Assembly: GCA_005223185.1 (NCBI GenBank) | Contig: NJBN01000003.1 | Coordinates: 1-64,000 of the forward strand | Length of the DNA: 64,000 bases | Origin: a candidate division LCP-89 bacterium B3_LCP | GTDB taxonomy: Bacteria > Electryoneota > B3-LCP | Direction: 5' to 3' | In this document: positions 35,350 through 44,464 of the stretch, piece by piece | How positions within the stretch are numbered: position 1 is the first letter of the stretch | Layout of the letters: the number at the start of each line of letters is the position of its first letter | The notes under the pieces: generated by a model | Told to the model about the DNA's origin: nothing | What the model saw: only the letters and a program-made list of their open reading frames with translations | Database searches by the model: none | Program-made: the position numbers and the translations under genes

Positions 35350-35378
35350 AATTTAAGCAATTTTTCTCTAAAAAGCAA
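35350..35378 (-). promoter_or_regulatory. Promoter for the C25 peptidase gene
   Basis: Minus strand TTGCTT (35378-35373), a 17-base spacer, TAAATT (35355-35350). It would give a leader of about 100 bases. The rest of 35243-35568 holds only the repeat and terminator listed separately. Confidence 0.4.
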
Positions 35379-35424
35379 GAGGTGCATTTTTTTTCGGTGA
35401 TTTTTATATGAAAGGATGAAGGAT

Positions 35425-35456
35425 GCAGGATGTTTCTTGGGTAGCGCGGGAGCTTG
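35425..35456 (-). repeat. Dispersed repeat, copy 2 (inverted relative to 4391-4422)
   Basis: Thirty-two bases beginning GCAGGATGTTTCTTGGG, identical but for two positions to the reverse complement of 4391-4422. Confidence 0.6.
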
Positions 35457-35500
35457 TGGCGAAGCCACCCCTTTGGGGATGTCCCGGTCCTTCCGAATAA

Positions 35501-35530
35501 AAAAAGCGCCCCACCGAAGTGGAGCGCTTA
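35501..35530 (-). terminator. Terminator after the gene at 35569-38388
   Basis: On the minus strand, AAGCGCTCCAC, a TTCG loop and GTGGGGCGCTT (one mismatch) are followed by a T run. It sits about 40 bases past the stop codon. Confidence 0.85.
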
Positions 35531-35783
35531 ACTCGAAACTAGCAACTAGAAACTAGTAACTAGAGTAACTATTTCATCAGAACCATCTTACCGGTAACGT
35601 TGAATTCACCTGCTTCTAAGCGGTACAGGTAGATACCTGATGCTAAGTCAGAAGCATCAAAGGTGACGTCGTGGATACCAGCGTTGCGGTAACCGTCAAC
35701 CAGAGTTGTCACCAGACGACCGCTTACGTCATAGACGGAAAGCAGTACCTTCGCATCTGCGGGCAGAGCGAAGCTGATGTTGG
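35525..35783 (-). repeat. Near-identical inverted copy of bases 1-259
   Basis: All 259 bases align without gaps to the reverse complement of 1-259, with only about eight substitutions in three small patches. The match covers the sorting-domain coding sequence, the stop codon and the AACTAG-rich trailer (35528-35568), and stops just inside the terminator stem. The other copy runs off the left edge, so the true repeat may be longer. Confidence 0.9.
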
Positions 35784-38388
35784 TGGTCGGGTTGAACGGG
35801 TTCGGGTATGTACCCATGACTGCGTACTCAGTCGGCACGGTGTAGTCGACCTGGGTCATGGCTAGATCGCCGAAGGGATCCGGTGCGTTCAGAGGCATAT
35901 TAGCTTCGAAGTCGAAGTCAAGATCCACTGCGCCAGCCTTTGACCAGTCGAAATAATCCTCTTCCCAAATTACACTGGGAAGTACACCAGTACGCACAAA
36001 CCACTCATAGTTACCACCAGGCCAGCCTGCCGGTACCGGATACCAGTTATCAGGACGGTTGATCGTCCAGCCTGGCTGGTAGTTAACCAGAGCACGTTCG
36101 ATAACCTGGATAGTCGTAGTACCTTCGTAAACTGCGTCGATCCAGACGTCACCATTTAACACCTGGCCACTTGTGTTTTCAGCTAAGACACCCCAGTCGA
36201 GGTTGCCACCACCGGATGGAACTGGTGAGCCACCGATTAACCAGGTATCTATCATCCAGCTTGGATAGGCAGTTTCCACGCCGCAAACCAGACGGCCGAA
36301 GAAGTCATAGTCGCTCTGAACCATGCCTGTACCAAAGTCGGCGAACATGTGATCCGTGCCGAAGTTGCTGTAATCCGAACCATAAATGTGCGGGATACCA
36401 GCATCGTTCAGGAGTTCATAGAAGACCCAAACTTCGTGGTTGAATCCCTGCAGTTCGGGGATAGTCGAAAGATCGATTTCTTCCCAGGCGGGATAGATTG
36501 TGGTGATAAGGTGGTCGAACTGAGTGATTTGAGGACCTGGTGTAGTAGTGGTACCTTCACCATAGATGTGGATGCGGATGGTACCGCCTTCACGCCAGTA
36601 TCCTTTCAAGCTCACTGCATCCATATTGTCGGTCACGCCGTCAGCAGCAGGGGAGTAGCGGATCATGGGGCCTTCGCCAGTCTCGAAGTTGAAGTAGTAG
36701 ATGGACGCTTCGTAGCTGTACTGGCGAGAATCGTAACCGAATTCCAGTACGTCAGCGGCAGTTACGTCCACCAGACCGGCTTTGGAAGTATCGTTGGTGA
36801 GATCTTCGTCACCGGTCAGCATGGTGTAGGCATCCATGAAGTAGGAACCTACGCCACCAGGCATGCCCCAATTCCAGGTCTTCAATTCCATGCCGCCCGC
36901 GGGGATAGCAGCCCAGGGGATCAGCGGGTTGGGCACGAAGTTTTCACGCCAGAATGCCGGAATCATGCCCTGATCGTTGAGGCCATAGTTGTGCAGCTCG
37001 ACCGAACAGCCGATATCGGCAAAATACAACGAAGTCGGCATGGGAACGTGCATCAATTCCGTACCGCAGTCGTTGTTAAGACCTGCGATGGTGTACACTT
37101 CTACATCATCGATGTAGAGTCCATCTGTTGGACCTGCGCCACCGTTATCATCCCAATCGGTGATTACGCGCCAGCGCAGTTTGACGGTTTGGCCTTCATA
37201 GATCTCCAGAGTTAAGTTACCATTGAACTGCATACCTTCCAGGTACTGCTGCCAACCGACACCCCAGCCACCAGGACGGGTGTTGTCGCCGTAATCGTAG
37301 AAGAGTTCATTCCAGATTATACCGTCCGTAGAGATTTCTACGTGGTAGTAATCCTCAAGACTGGTACCACCACTACCTGTGAAGTCCATCATGTTGCACC
37401 ACAGCCAGAACGAGAGATAGGGAGTCCCAAGAGGATCAATTGGAATGATGATCCAGGGGCTCTCTAAAGCATCCGACAAACCATAATGCGTGTAGGTATC
37501 ACAACGCATACTGGTAACAGGGCTCGGTGGTGCAGAAGAACTTGTGGTCAGAGCCCAGTAGTCACCTGTGGCGCTGCCGTTGTCCGTGCTGAATTCAGCC
37601 GGTGTGGCAGTGCCATCTGCATCGTTATAGAGCATGTTGAGGGCGCCGTCATCGATTGAAACGTTATCCACGAAGTAACCGTACAAAAGCGGGTCGTCGA
37701 TCGTACAGTAAGCCGGATCGCTGGCAAACGCGAAACGGACCATGACGTCGGCTTGACCGTTATATGCAGACAGGTCAAATTGTGCGTCAACCCAGCCGCC
37801 GGAGAATCCACCCCAGCCTGCGATGCCGGGACCCATACCCCATTCCAAACCGAAGCTGTAGAGATTGGCGCAGTTGTAAACCGGGAAATCGGGGTTAATG
37901 ACTGACCAGTTCGTTCCGCCGTCAGTGGATACCCAGACGTTGCAGCCGTCCCATCCATCATAGGGTGGGGGTTCGCCGCCGGGTGCTTCAACATCGTAGC
38001 GCAGCTTGTAGGTTAACACCGGGTTTGTAGCATCGGTGAAGTCAAGGGACGGGGTCAGCAGATACTGCAGCCAGTGGTTATCATAACCGCCAAGTAGGGG
38101 ATCGCCCATCCACCAGGAGTTACCGGCGTAGGCATTGAACAAGTCAGTGTGCCATTTGTCGCCAACGTTTCCTGCATCATAGGACGTCCAGCCAACCGCA
38201 CCAGACTCGAAATCCTCAAAGTAGAGGGTCAAGTCGGTCAGGTTGCCTTGTGTTTGTACTGCCGGAACTTCGGCGTTCTGAATCGACACGACGTTTGCTT
38301 CGACATCGTTCGAACCAGCCGCTTGTGTTCCAACCTGTAATCCGAAGATCAAGGCTGTGGACAGTAGAATCCATACCATTTTTCGCAT
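35569..38388 (-). CDS. Large secreted MAM-like multi-domain protein with T9SS sorting domain
   Basis: 939 residues. The signal peptide (about 1-23) is followed by two concanavalin/MAM-like beta-sandwich regions of the immune-inhibitor-A kind (DFESGAVGWTSYDAG..., WVSTDGGTNWSVI, YFVDNVSIDDG, and again LPYLSFWLW-like and LYIDDVEVYT). A middle region of unknown fold and a diverged form of the shared Ig-like module (about 745-860) come next, then the sorting domain with NPFNPTTN and GKMVLMK. No catalytic residues are recognised. Likely an adhesive or carbohydrate-binding surface protein. A GAGGAG ribosome site precedes the ATG. Its tail is the partner of the inverted copy at the left edge. Confidence 0.78.
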   Translation of the reverse strand: MRKMVWILLSTALIFGLQVGTQAAGSNDVEANVVSIQNAEVPAVQTQGNLTDLTLYFEDFESGAVGWTSYDAGNVGDKWHTDLFNAYAGNSWWMGDPLLGGYDNHWLQYLLTPSLDFTDATNPVLTYKLRYDVEAPGGEPPPYDGWDGCNVWVSTDGGTNWSVINPDFPVYNCANLYSFGLEWGMGPGIAGWGGFSGGWVDAQFDLSAYNGQADVMVRFAFASDPAYCTIDDPLLYGYFVDNVSIDDGALNMLYNDADGTATPAEFSTDNGSATGDYWALTTSSSAPPSPVTSMRCDTYTHYGLSDALESPWIIIPIDPLGTPYLSFWLWCNMMDFTGSGGTSLEDYYHVEISTDGIIWNELFYDYGDNTRPGGWGVGWQQYLEGMQFNGNLTLEIYEGQTVKLRWRVITDWDDNGGAGPTDGLYIDDVEVYTIAGLNNDCGTELMHVPMPTSLYFADIGCSVELHNYGLNDQGMIPAFWRENFVPNPLIPWAAIPAGGMELKTWNWGMPGGVGSYFMDAYTMLTGDEDLTNDTSKAGLVDVTAADVLEFGYDSRQYSYEASIYYFNFETGEGPMIRYSPAADGVTDNMDAVSLKGYWREGGTIRIHIYGEGTTTTPGPQITQFDHLITTIYPAWEEIDLSTIPELQGFNHEVWVFYELLNDAGIPHIYGSDYSNFGTDHMFADFGTGMVQSDYDFFGRLVCGVETAYPSWMIDTWLIGGSPVPSGGGNLDWGVLAENTSGQVLNGDVWIDAVYEGTTTIQVIERALVNYQPGWTINRPDNWYPVPAGWPGGNYEWFVRTGVLPSVIWEEDYFDWSKAGAVDLDFDFEANMPLNAPDPFGDLAMTQVDYTVPTEYAVMGTYPNPFNPTTNISFALPADAKVLLSVYDVSGRLVTTLVDGYRNAGIHDVTFDASDLASGIYLYRLEAGEFNVTGKMVLMK

Positions 38389-38555
38389 CTTTGCACTCCT
38401 CTTTTTTAACTTGGATTGTGTGTGTTGGGTAGATATCGACAGAGCACTGGAACTGTATCCAGGCCCTTATTAAGTTGCCGTTACTTTGCCATTAACTTAA
38501 AATGCGAGTATCCACAGAGATGTACTTTTAAGGTTTAAGTTTTTTGGCGTCCTTA

Positions 38556-38584
38556 AATATAATAATTTTAAACCCGCTTGTCAA
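38556..38584 (-). promoter_or_regulatory. Promoter for the large MAM-like cargo gene
   Basis: Minus strand TTGACA (38584-38579), a 17-base spacer, TATATT (38561-38556). Confidence 0.7.
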
Positions 38585-38847
38585 GTAAAATCTCAAAATG
38601 TGTTAGATATTTTACACTTGTTAATGAGCTCGCGGCAATTATCACCATTATGCCTGTAAATATGAGCGATATTTCAGATAAATCCTAAATGTATGTGCGG
38701 AGTTCAGATATTATGCCGCCAATATAATAAATCAAGAATGCTAAATCAAGCGCAATGAATTGCATAGATTCTTTCATCCAACAAATAAAGTTAATCCTTT
38801 TCTGTAGTATCAGGGTATTTTCCATAACCGCCTGGTGAAAATTGACC

Positions 38848-38876
38848 TTGACAACCTCAGATGTTTTTCTTATCTT
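38848..38876 (+). promoter_or_regulatory. Promoter for cvpA and mutS2
   Basis: TTGACA (38848-38853), a 17-base spacer, TATCTT (38871-38876), with a leader of about 65 bases to the ATG at 38948. Confidence 0.72.
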
Positions 38877-38947
38877 TCAACGTTGTACGAGAGCATTAAC
38901 TGCAGTTGTTGGCGGGGATATCATATCAACTAGAATGGATCATAGCG

Positions 38948-39445
38948 ATGCATTATCTTGATATCATCATTCTAATTATAGTAGTTGCTTCAGCCATAGA
39001 GGGCACAGTACAGGGTTTCGTCTATGAAGTCTGTAGTTTACTGGGGCTTATTGCCGGTTTTTTCCTGGCCGTTGAATTTTTCAGCCTGCTGGCAGGGCAC
39101 TTAGGATTCATTCCGATTCCTGATTGGCTCATAAAAGCTATCGCCTTTTTATTGATCCTGGTTGCAGCAAATATTATCTTCCGACTGGTGGGTAAAAGCT
39201 TAAGATTAGTATTACGAAAAATCTTCATGGGCTGGCTGGATAGAATAGCCGGAGCGGTTTTCGGTTTGGTTCGAGGAATTGTAATCGTTCTGCTGATTAC
39301 CCTCATCCTGCTTTTTACGCCAATTTCTTCCATCCTGGAAAAAGAAGCACCCACTACCAGGTTCATGACCCCGAGTATCGAAACCGTACAGCCCTTCTTG
39401 AAGATGCTGGTTGGCAAGAAACTGGACCTCCCGGATGTAATTTAA
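38948..39445 (+). CDS. CvpA family membrane protein
   Basis: 165 residues from the ATG at 38948 (MHYLDIIILIIVVASAIEG). Four hydrophobic segments lie at about 3-20, 25-45, 60-82 and 105-130. The pattern DIIILIIVVASAIEGTVQGFVYEVCSLLG and the later RIAGAVFGLVRGIV segment match the CvpA/colicin V production family. In enterobacteria CvpA is needed for colicin V export and for envelope stress resistance. Its biochemical role is unknown. CvpA next to mutS2 is a common arrangement in other phyla, which supports the call. The ribosome site is weak. Confidence 0.85.
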   Translation: MHYLDIIILIIVVASAIEGTVQGFVYEVCSLLGLIAGFFLAVEFFSLLAGHLGFIPIPDWLIKAIAFLLILVAANIIFRLVGKSLRLVLRKIFMGWLDRIAGAVFGLVRGIVIVLLITLILLFTPISSILEKEAPTTRFMTPSIETVQPFLKMLVGKKLDLPDVI

Positions 39446-39471
39446 ATGTGAGCAAGCCTTAGTGAAGATTG

Positions 39472-39489
39472 ATCCGCCGCAGGGCGGAT
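39472..39489. repeat. Hairpin between cvpA and mutS2
   Basis: Perfect 7-bp arms ATCCGCC and GGCGGAT with a four-base loop, 24 bases before the mutS2 start. It could be a weak attenuator or a REP-like repeat. There is no T run. Confidence 0.45.
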
Positions 39490-39512
39490 TTGATGTTTTA
39501 TGATTTGTAATC

Positions 39513-41885
39513 ATGTTGGGAACATATAAATCACTGGAATTTGACCGCCTGCTGGAGATATGCGCTGCTGAAGCTGCATCGGAACTGGGCAGGGAAAGGG
39601 TCCTACAGTCTTCACCATTGCAAGATATTGAGGACGTCCGTACGGAGCTGCATTTGGTCAAAGAGATGGCGCGGCTCCTGGCATTAGGATCGTTGCCGGT
39701 GCAAGGTCTAGCTGACATATCACCAATCCTGAAAAAGATAACTCCCCAGGGCGCGTTGTTAGACTTAGATGAATACCCAATTCTTAAAGACGTATTGGAC
39801 GTATCCGGCAGAATTGCTAAATTCATCGGTACTCAGGATGAGGATTTCTCTGAATTGAATTCGCTGGCTGATGAATTGGGTGATTTCAGCGGATTGTGTA
39901 ACGGCATTGATAAGATATTCGACCCTGCCGGTGGAATTCGTGATGACGCCAGTGCGGAACTTCGCCGCATCCGCAGGCAGTTGGATTCCGAGCAGAGGAT
40001 TCTGCGCAAGACTGTAGAGAAGATCTTCAAGCAGTGGAACCAGGCAAAGTTCACGCAAACCGATGATGCTTTGGCATTCAGAGAGGGTAAGCTATTAATT
40101 CCCATTAAGAGTGAACACCGGGGCAGGGTTTCCGGAGTGATTCAGGATGAATCGGCTTCCGGTGCGACCGTGTATATCGAACCGTTGGAAGCTATTGAAG
40201 CCAGCAATGCCATTCGCAAGCTGGAAAATGAGGAACGGAGGGAAATCCATCGGCTTTTAATGGCTTTATGCGACCAGATTCGTTCCAGACTGCCGGAAAT
40301 TACCAGCTCTCTGGAAATATTGAGGAGAATAGACCATATATACGCCCGCGGCCGTTTCTCCTTGAGATTAAACTGTGTAGCCCCGCAGGTCACCGGTGAT
40401 CCCCAAATTATTCTAAGAAGTGCGCGGCATCCCCTATTGGCATTGAAAGAGGGTGCGGAAGTCGTACCGCTAACCCTTTCTTTGGGACTCGATGAAGGGT
40501 CCGTATTGGTTATCACAGGACCGAATGCGGGCGGGAAGACTGTGGCGCTTAAGACTGTAGGACTCCTCTGCCTCATGGCAGTATGCGGTCTGCATGTACC
40601 CGCGGAAGAAGGTACTACAATCCCAATATTAGCCTCTCTGCATTGTGATATCGGAGATACTCAATCACTTGAAGAAGATCTATCCACATTCACTTCGCAC
40701 CTGCGTAACCTAAAAAACGCGCTCACCGATAAGCTTCAGCCAAAATTAGTGCTACTTGATGAAATCGGTTCCGGCACAGACCCAGCTGAAGGTTCAGCGA
40801 TTGCCCGCGCGGCGTTACTGGAATTTTTAAGGCAGGATACATTAGTAATTGGTACAACCCATCATGGAACGCTGAAAGTCTTCGCGCATGATACGCCGGG
40901 TATCTTCAACGGCAGCATGGAATTCGATCAGGATACTCTGCAGCCTACCTTCAAATTCAATCCGGGAATACCGGGCAGTTCTTACGCCTTAGAGATAAGT
41001 GCGCGTGTGGGGTTTCCTAAGAAGATTGTGAACAAAGCCCGCAAACTGTTAGGGGAACAGACCAGCCGCATGGAGGACTTACTGGCGAAACTGAACGCCT
41101 CGCTCCGTGATTCGGAGAGGAACCGTAGAGATGCTGAACTTAAAAAGACTGAGCTTGAAGGTTTGAAGAAACTTTATACACAACGTCTGACGATATTGAA
41201 AGAAAATGAGAAAGAGAGACTGCAAAAGGCTGCTTTACAAGCAAAAGAGATCATCAACGATGCTAACCGGCAGGTTGAAGGGGCGGTTAAAGCAATCAAG
41301 GAGGAGCAGGCTTCAAAATCAGCGATAAAAAAGGCGCATTCCAACATCAGAGAACAGAAGAAACACTTGGATCGCATCATTAAAGAAGGCAAGGATGACG
41401 GGCGCCGGGAAGAATCCCCCGGCATAAGCATCAAAGCAGACGATTGGGTAAAGATTGAAGAGTTGCAAGAACCTGTCAGAGTTCTGGCGGTTCGTAAGGA
41501 TGGCGGGGAAGTCAAGTTGGAAGTCGGCGGCGTGCATATCTGGATGAGAAGCGAACGAGTCAGTATTACTGATATGCCTGCCGAAGAGTCGAAGAGAGCC
41601 GGTTTTTCCCTTAAAATGGCAAATGAAGATGATATTGACAGCGTAGGATATGAATTGGACTTAAGGGGTATGCTGGGCGATGAAGCAGTGTTCACTCTGG
41701 AGAAGTACCTTTCCGATTGTGCTGTATCAGGTTGGAAGACACTGCGAATCATCCACGGCAAGGGGACCGGAGTCCTGCGATCCCGCGTTCAGGAAGTGCT
41801 AAAATCCTATCCCGGAGTCAAGTCCTTCCGCTATGGCAGACCTGAAGAGGGGGAATATGGCGTTACCATCGTGGCAATGGAATGA
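39513..41885 (+). CDS. mutS2: Endonuclease MutS2
   Basis: 790 residues, usual for the family. The N-terminal part starts with TYKSLEFDRLLEICA, and the core and clamp lack the mismatch-recognition domain of MutS1. The ATPase has Walker A GPNAGGKT with Lys342, then LHCDIGDTQSLEEDLSTFTSH and LLDEIGSGTDPAEG (Walker B). A long coiled coil (about 520-640, Glu/Lys-rich) leads to a C-terminal Smr nuclease domain with ELDLRGMLGDEA and the IIHGKGTGVLR motif. MutS2 acts on branched DNA or collided ribosomes depending on the species and limits recombination. In this repeat-rich genome that activity is relevant, but no direct link can be shown. Confidence 0.96.
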   Translation: MLGTYKSLEFDRLLEICAAEAASELGRERVLQSSPLQDIEDVRTELHLVKEMARLLALGSLPVQGLADISPILKKITPQGALLDLDEYPILKDVLDVSGRIAKFIGTQDEDFSELNSLADELGDFSGLCNGIDKIFDPAGGIRDDASAELRRIRRQLDSEQRILRKTVEKIFKQWNQAKFTQTDDALAFREGKLLIPIKSEHRGRVSGVIQDESASGATVYIEPLEAIEASNAIRKLENEERREIHRLLMALCDQIRSRLPEITSSLEILRRIDHIYARGRFSLRLNCVAPQVTGDPQIILRSARHPLLALKEGAEVVPLTLSLGLDEGSVLVITGPNAGGKTVALKTVGLLCLMAVCGLHVPAEEGTTIPILASLHCDIGDTQSLEEDLSTFTSHLRNLKNALTDKLQPKLVLLDEIGSGTDPAEGSAIARAALLEFLRQDTLVIGTTHHGTLKVFAHDTPGIFNGSMEFDQDTLQPTFKFNPGIPGSSYALEISARVGFPKKIVNKARKLLGEQTSRMEDLLAKLNASLRDSERNRRDAELKKTELEGLKKLYTQRLTILKENEKERLQKAALQAKEIINDANRQVEGAVKAIKEEQASKSAIKKAHSNIREQKKHLDRIIKEGKDDGRREESPGISIKADDWVKIEELQEPVRVLAVRKDGGEVKLEVGGVHIWMRSERVSITDMPAEESKRAGFSLKMANEDDIDSVGYELDLRGMLGDEAVFTLEKYLSDCAVSGWKTLRIIHGKGTGVLRSRVQEVLKSYPGVKSFRYGRPEEGEYGVTIVAME

Positions 41886-41940
41886 ATCTACACTTTTATA
41901 TCCACCTTAATATTTTAACAAACTCTGCAAAAAGTTTCAG

Positions 41941-41969
41941 TTGACTTTACCCCGATAAAAAACTATCTT
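41941..41969 (+). promoter_or_regulatory. Promoter for dnaG-hslV-hslU
   Basis: TTGACT (41941-41946), a 17-base spacer, TATCTT (41964-41969). The ATG of dnaG is about 40 bases downstream. Confidence 0.7.
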
Positions 41970-42009
41970 ACCTTAAGACAAAATCGCTGAATATTACCTT
42001 AACCCTTCG

Positions 42010-43896
42010 ATGGCAGGCAGAATCCCTCCGGAAATAATAGATCGAATAAGAGAGTCAACCGATATCGTTGATTTGATATCCGGTTACGTCCAATTAGAGA
42101 AGAAAGGCGGAAACTATTTCGGTCTCTGTCCTTTTCATCCTGAGAAGACTCCCTCGTTTTCGGTGCACCCCGGCAAGGGGATTTTTCACTGCTTCGGATG
42201 CGGGCTGGGCGGCAACGTGTTCACATTTCTTATGGAACATGATAAGCTCAGCTTTAGCGAAGCGGCAAGAGAACTGGCACAACATCTGGGCATCGAAATT
42301 AAGGAAGATAGTCCGGTTAAGGCGGAGAAATATGACGCCCTTTACCAGGCTAATGATTTCGCCTGTGAATTCTACTCGCGGTGCCTGTGGGAGGGTAAGT
42401 ATGAAGAATTCGGCCTGGCGCGCCAATACCTTGATCAGCGGGAAATCAGCAGCGATCTTGCGAAGAATTTTCGCGTCGGGTACGCACCCGATAAATGGGA
42501 TGGGCTCATCAAAGGCGCCAAGACTCTATATAAGGATAAATTCAACCAGCGCGATTTTGTCGATGCAGGATTGTTATTATCGAAGGATAAACGCGTTTAT
42601 GATCGTTTTCGGGGGAGATTGATATTCCCCATCCTGAACCTGTCGGGAAAGCCGGTGGGGTTCGGTGGGCGTGCATTGAAAGAGGCAGATGAGAGCGCCA
42701 AGTACATAAACACCCCACAGACGGCGATCTATAACAAGGGCGCGCTCCTGTACGGCTTGCACTTAGGGCGCGACCAGATAAGAAAGCGCGGCGAATGCCT
42801 GGTTGTCGAGGGTTACACCGATCTGATGCGCTTGCATGAGGCTGGGTTTACCCATTCAGTGGCGACCTCAGGGACGGCTTTGACCCAAGATCAAGCCCGG
42901 CTATTGCGGCGGTTTTGCAGAAAGGTCATCCTGATATTCGATGGAGATTCCGCCGGATCACATGCAGCTCTGCGAGGCGGTGACGTTCTTTTAAGCTCAG
43001 GGATAGAAGTGAAGGTGGTGGGACTGCCTGAAGGGTACGATCCCAACGACTTTATCCTAAAGGAAGGCGTCAGCGCCTTTGGTGAAATCGTGGAAAAGGC
43101 AACAGACGTGTTTTCCTATCGCATAGAGCTTTACCGTAAAGAGAATCGTCTGTCAGACGTCCCTTCCAGGTCGGAGGTTGCCCGGGATATAATAACCAGC
43201 CTGGCAGTGATTCCTGACTCCATTCGCAGAGAGATGACCGCTCAGGAAGCAGCTCGCCAGATTGGCTTGTCACAGGAGACGATTTTAAGAGAGCTGAACC
43301 GTGCTATCAGGAGAACAGGATCAAGACAGCAACAAATAGAGAAAAAGGACAGCTATGCGAACCTGCCCGATTATGAACGGGGACTTTTGGAAGCATTGAT
43401 CCGTTGGCCCGAACTACGTTCCGCTGCCTTCGCTGAGGTTTCAGCGCAATCGTTTCAAAATCCCATGCTGCAACGGATATTAAGCAGATTGAACGAATAC
43501 TGGCTAAACGGCGAAGAACCTGCTGGTGAAGAATTAATTGAAGAAGAAACCGAAATGGAAGATGCCAGGTTTATATCATATACGGTTTCCCAGACGGAAT
43601 CTCTGACGGATCCCCATGTAGATCCGATAGTCAAGAAACGTTATGACGACTACGTCTATGCTAATGACTGTTTACGAAAGATTAAAATATCACAACAACA
43701 GTCCCAAGAACAGAGATTAAAAGCGGAATTGTCGAAAAAACCTCCAATAGAGAGGGTAATGGAGATACAAAAGGAGATAAAAACTTTAAAGGACGTCGAA
43801 CTCAAAATCCTGAATGAGGAATATTGGGAGATACCTCCGCATCCGAGTATGAATTTCGAAGAGCAGCAGGCACAACTGAACAAGAAGAAGCCTTAA
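42010..43896 (+). CDS. dnaG: DNA primase
   Basis: 628 residues. The zinc ribbon has Cys40 and His43 (CPFH) and Cys61 and Cys64 (CFGC). The primase core includes the KFRVGYAPD-like FRVGYAPDKWDG stretch, RFRGRLIFPI and GFGGRAL. The TOPRIM part carries the acidic residues in VVEGYTDLMRL, IFDGDSAG and YDPNDFI. The C-terminal part (about 430-628) is a DnaB-binding-type helical domain, less conserved and ending in charged repeats. It makes RNA primers at replication forks. It stands before hslVU, not in the common rpsU-dnaG-rpoD arrangement. Confidence 0.97.
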   Translation: MAGRIPPEIIDRIRESTDIVDLISGYVQLEKKGGNYFGLCPFHPEKTPSFSVHPGKGIFHCFGCGLGGNVFTFLMEHDKLSFSEAARELAQHLGIEIKEDSPVKAEKYDALYQANDFACEFYSRCLWEGKYEEFGLARQYLDQREISSDLAKNFRVGYAPDKWDGLIKGAKTLYKDKFNQRDFVDAGLLLSKDKRVYDRFRGRLIFPILNLSGKPVGFGGRALKEADESAKYINTPQTAIYNKGALLYGLHLGRDQIRKRGECLVVEGYTDLMRLHEAGFTHSVATSGTALTQDQARLLRRFCRKVILIFDGDSAGSHAALRGGDVLLSSGIEVKVVGLPEGYDPNDFILKEGVSAFGEIVEKATDVFSYRIELYRKENRLSDVPSRSEVARDIITSLAVIPDSIRREMTAQEAARQIGLSQETILRELNRAIRRTGSRQQQIEKKDSYANLPDYERGLLEALIRWPELRSAAFAEVSAQSFQNPMLQRILSRLNEYWLNGEEPAGEELIEEETEMEDARFISYTVSQTESLTDPHVDPIVKKRYDDYVYANDCLRKIKISQQQSQEQRLKAELSKKPPIERVMEIQKEIKTLKDVELKILNEEYWEIPPHPSMNFEEQQAQLNKKKP

Positions 43897-43923
43897 CCTA
43901 AGTATATTAAACAGTAGGAATCC

Positions 43924-44463
43924 ATGAAACCAATAAAAATCCGCAGTACCACCATAGTCGCCGTACGCCTTCGTGGTAAAGCAGCCATCGCCGGCGACGG
44001 TCAATTGACTTATGGTGAGATTATATTGAAACACGGGGGCAATAAAATTCGCAGATTAAAAGAAGGAAATGTGCTGATCGGTTTTGCCGGAGCTGCCGCA
44101 GATGCGTTGGCACTCTTCGAAAAGCTTGAGGGTTACATAGAAGCTCACCCTGATGACCTGCGCCGAGCTTCGGTGGAATTAGCTAAGGAGTGGCGTACGG
44201 ATAAATATCTGCGGAACCTCGAGGCAGTGCTGGCAGTAGTTGACAAGAAGTGCCTGCTTATGATAAGCGGCACTGGCGAAGTCATCGAACCTGATGACGG
44301 CATACTAGCGATAGGATCCGGCGCTCCTGAAGCATTAGGCGCTGCACGAGCACTGGTGAAATACAGTAAACTAACCCCGAAAGAGATTGTCACCGAAGCG
44401 TTGAAAATCGCTTCTTCCATCTGCATCTACACCAACGATCAAATAACGGTCGAGGAGCTATAA
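43924..44463 (+). CDS. hslV: ATP-dependent protease peptidase subunit HslV
   Basis: 179 residues. The active-site threonine is expected at Thr9 (RSTTIVAV), after removal of an eight-residue leader. The motifs [20 protein letters not shown] and [14 protein letters not shown] match the family, with [16 protein letters not shown] near the end. HslV forms the two-ring proteolytic core that degrades proteins unfolded by HslU. The leader is longer than in E. coli, where only the Met precedes the Thr; similar short propeptides occur in other bacteria. The next gene starts two bases after the stop. Confidence 0.96.
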   Translation: MKPIKIRSTTIVAVRLRGKAAIAGDGQLTYGEIILKHGGNKIRRLKEGNVLIGFAGAAADALALFEKLEGYIEAHPDDLRRASVELAKEWRTDKYLRNLEAVLAVVDKKCLLMISGTGEVIEPDDGILAIGSGAPEALGAARALVKYSKLTPKEIVTEALKIASSICIYTNDQITVEEL

Positions 44464-44464
44464 C

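Larger units (their letters stand above)
38389..38947. other. Divergent intergenic region
   Basis: It holds two divergent promoters (38556-38584 on the minus strand, 38848-38876 on the plus strand) and their leaders. The minus-strand leader is about 160 bases long, which leaves room for a regulatory structure, but no riboswitch family is recognised. A frame from TTG 38906 extends the next gene by 14 residues but lacks support. Confidence 0.5.

Noticed and set aside
36349-37215. Long open frame (288 codons) on the plus strand opposite the MAM-like cargo gene
   Set aside because: It lies fully inside a minus-strand gene with signal peptide, domains and sorting domain, has no ribosome site of note and no recognisable protein pattern.
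38389-38555. Riboswitch in the long leader of the MAM-like cargo gene
   Set aside because: No conserved core of a known class could be recognised by eye. A covariance-model search would be needed to say more.
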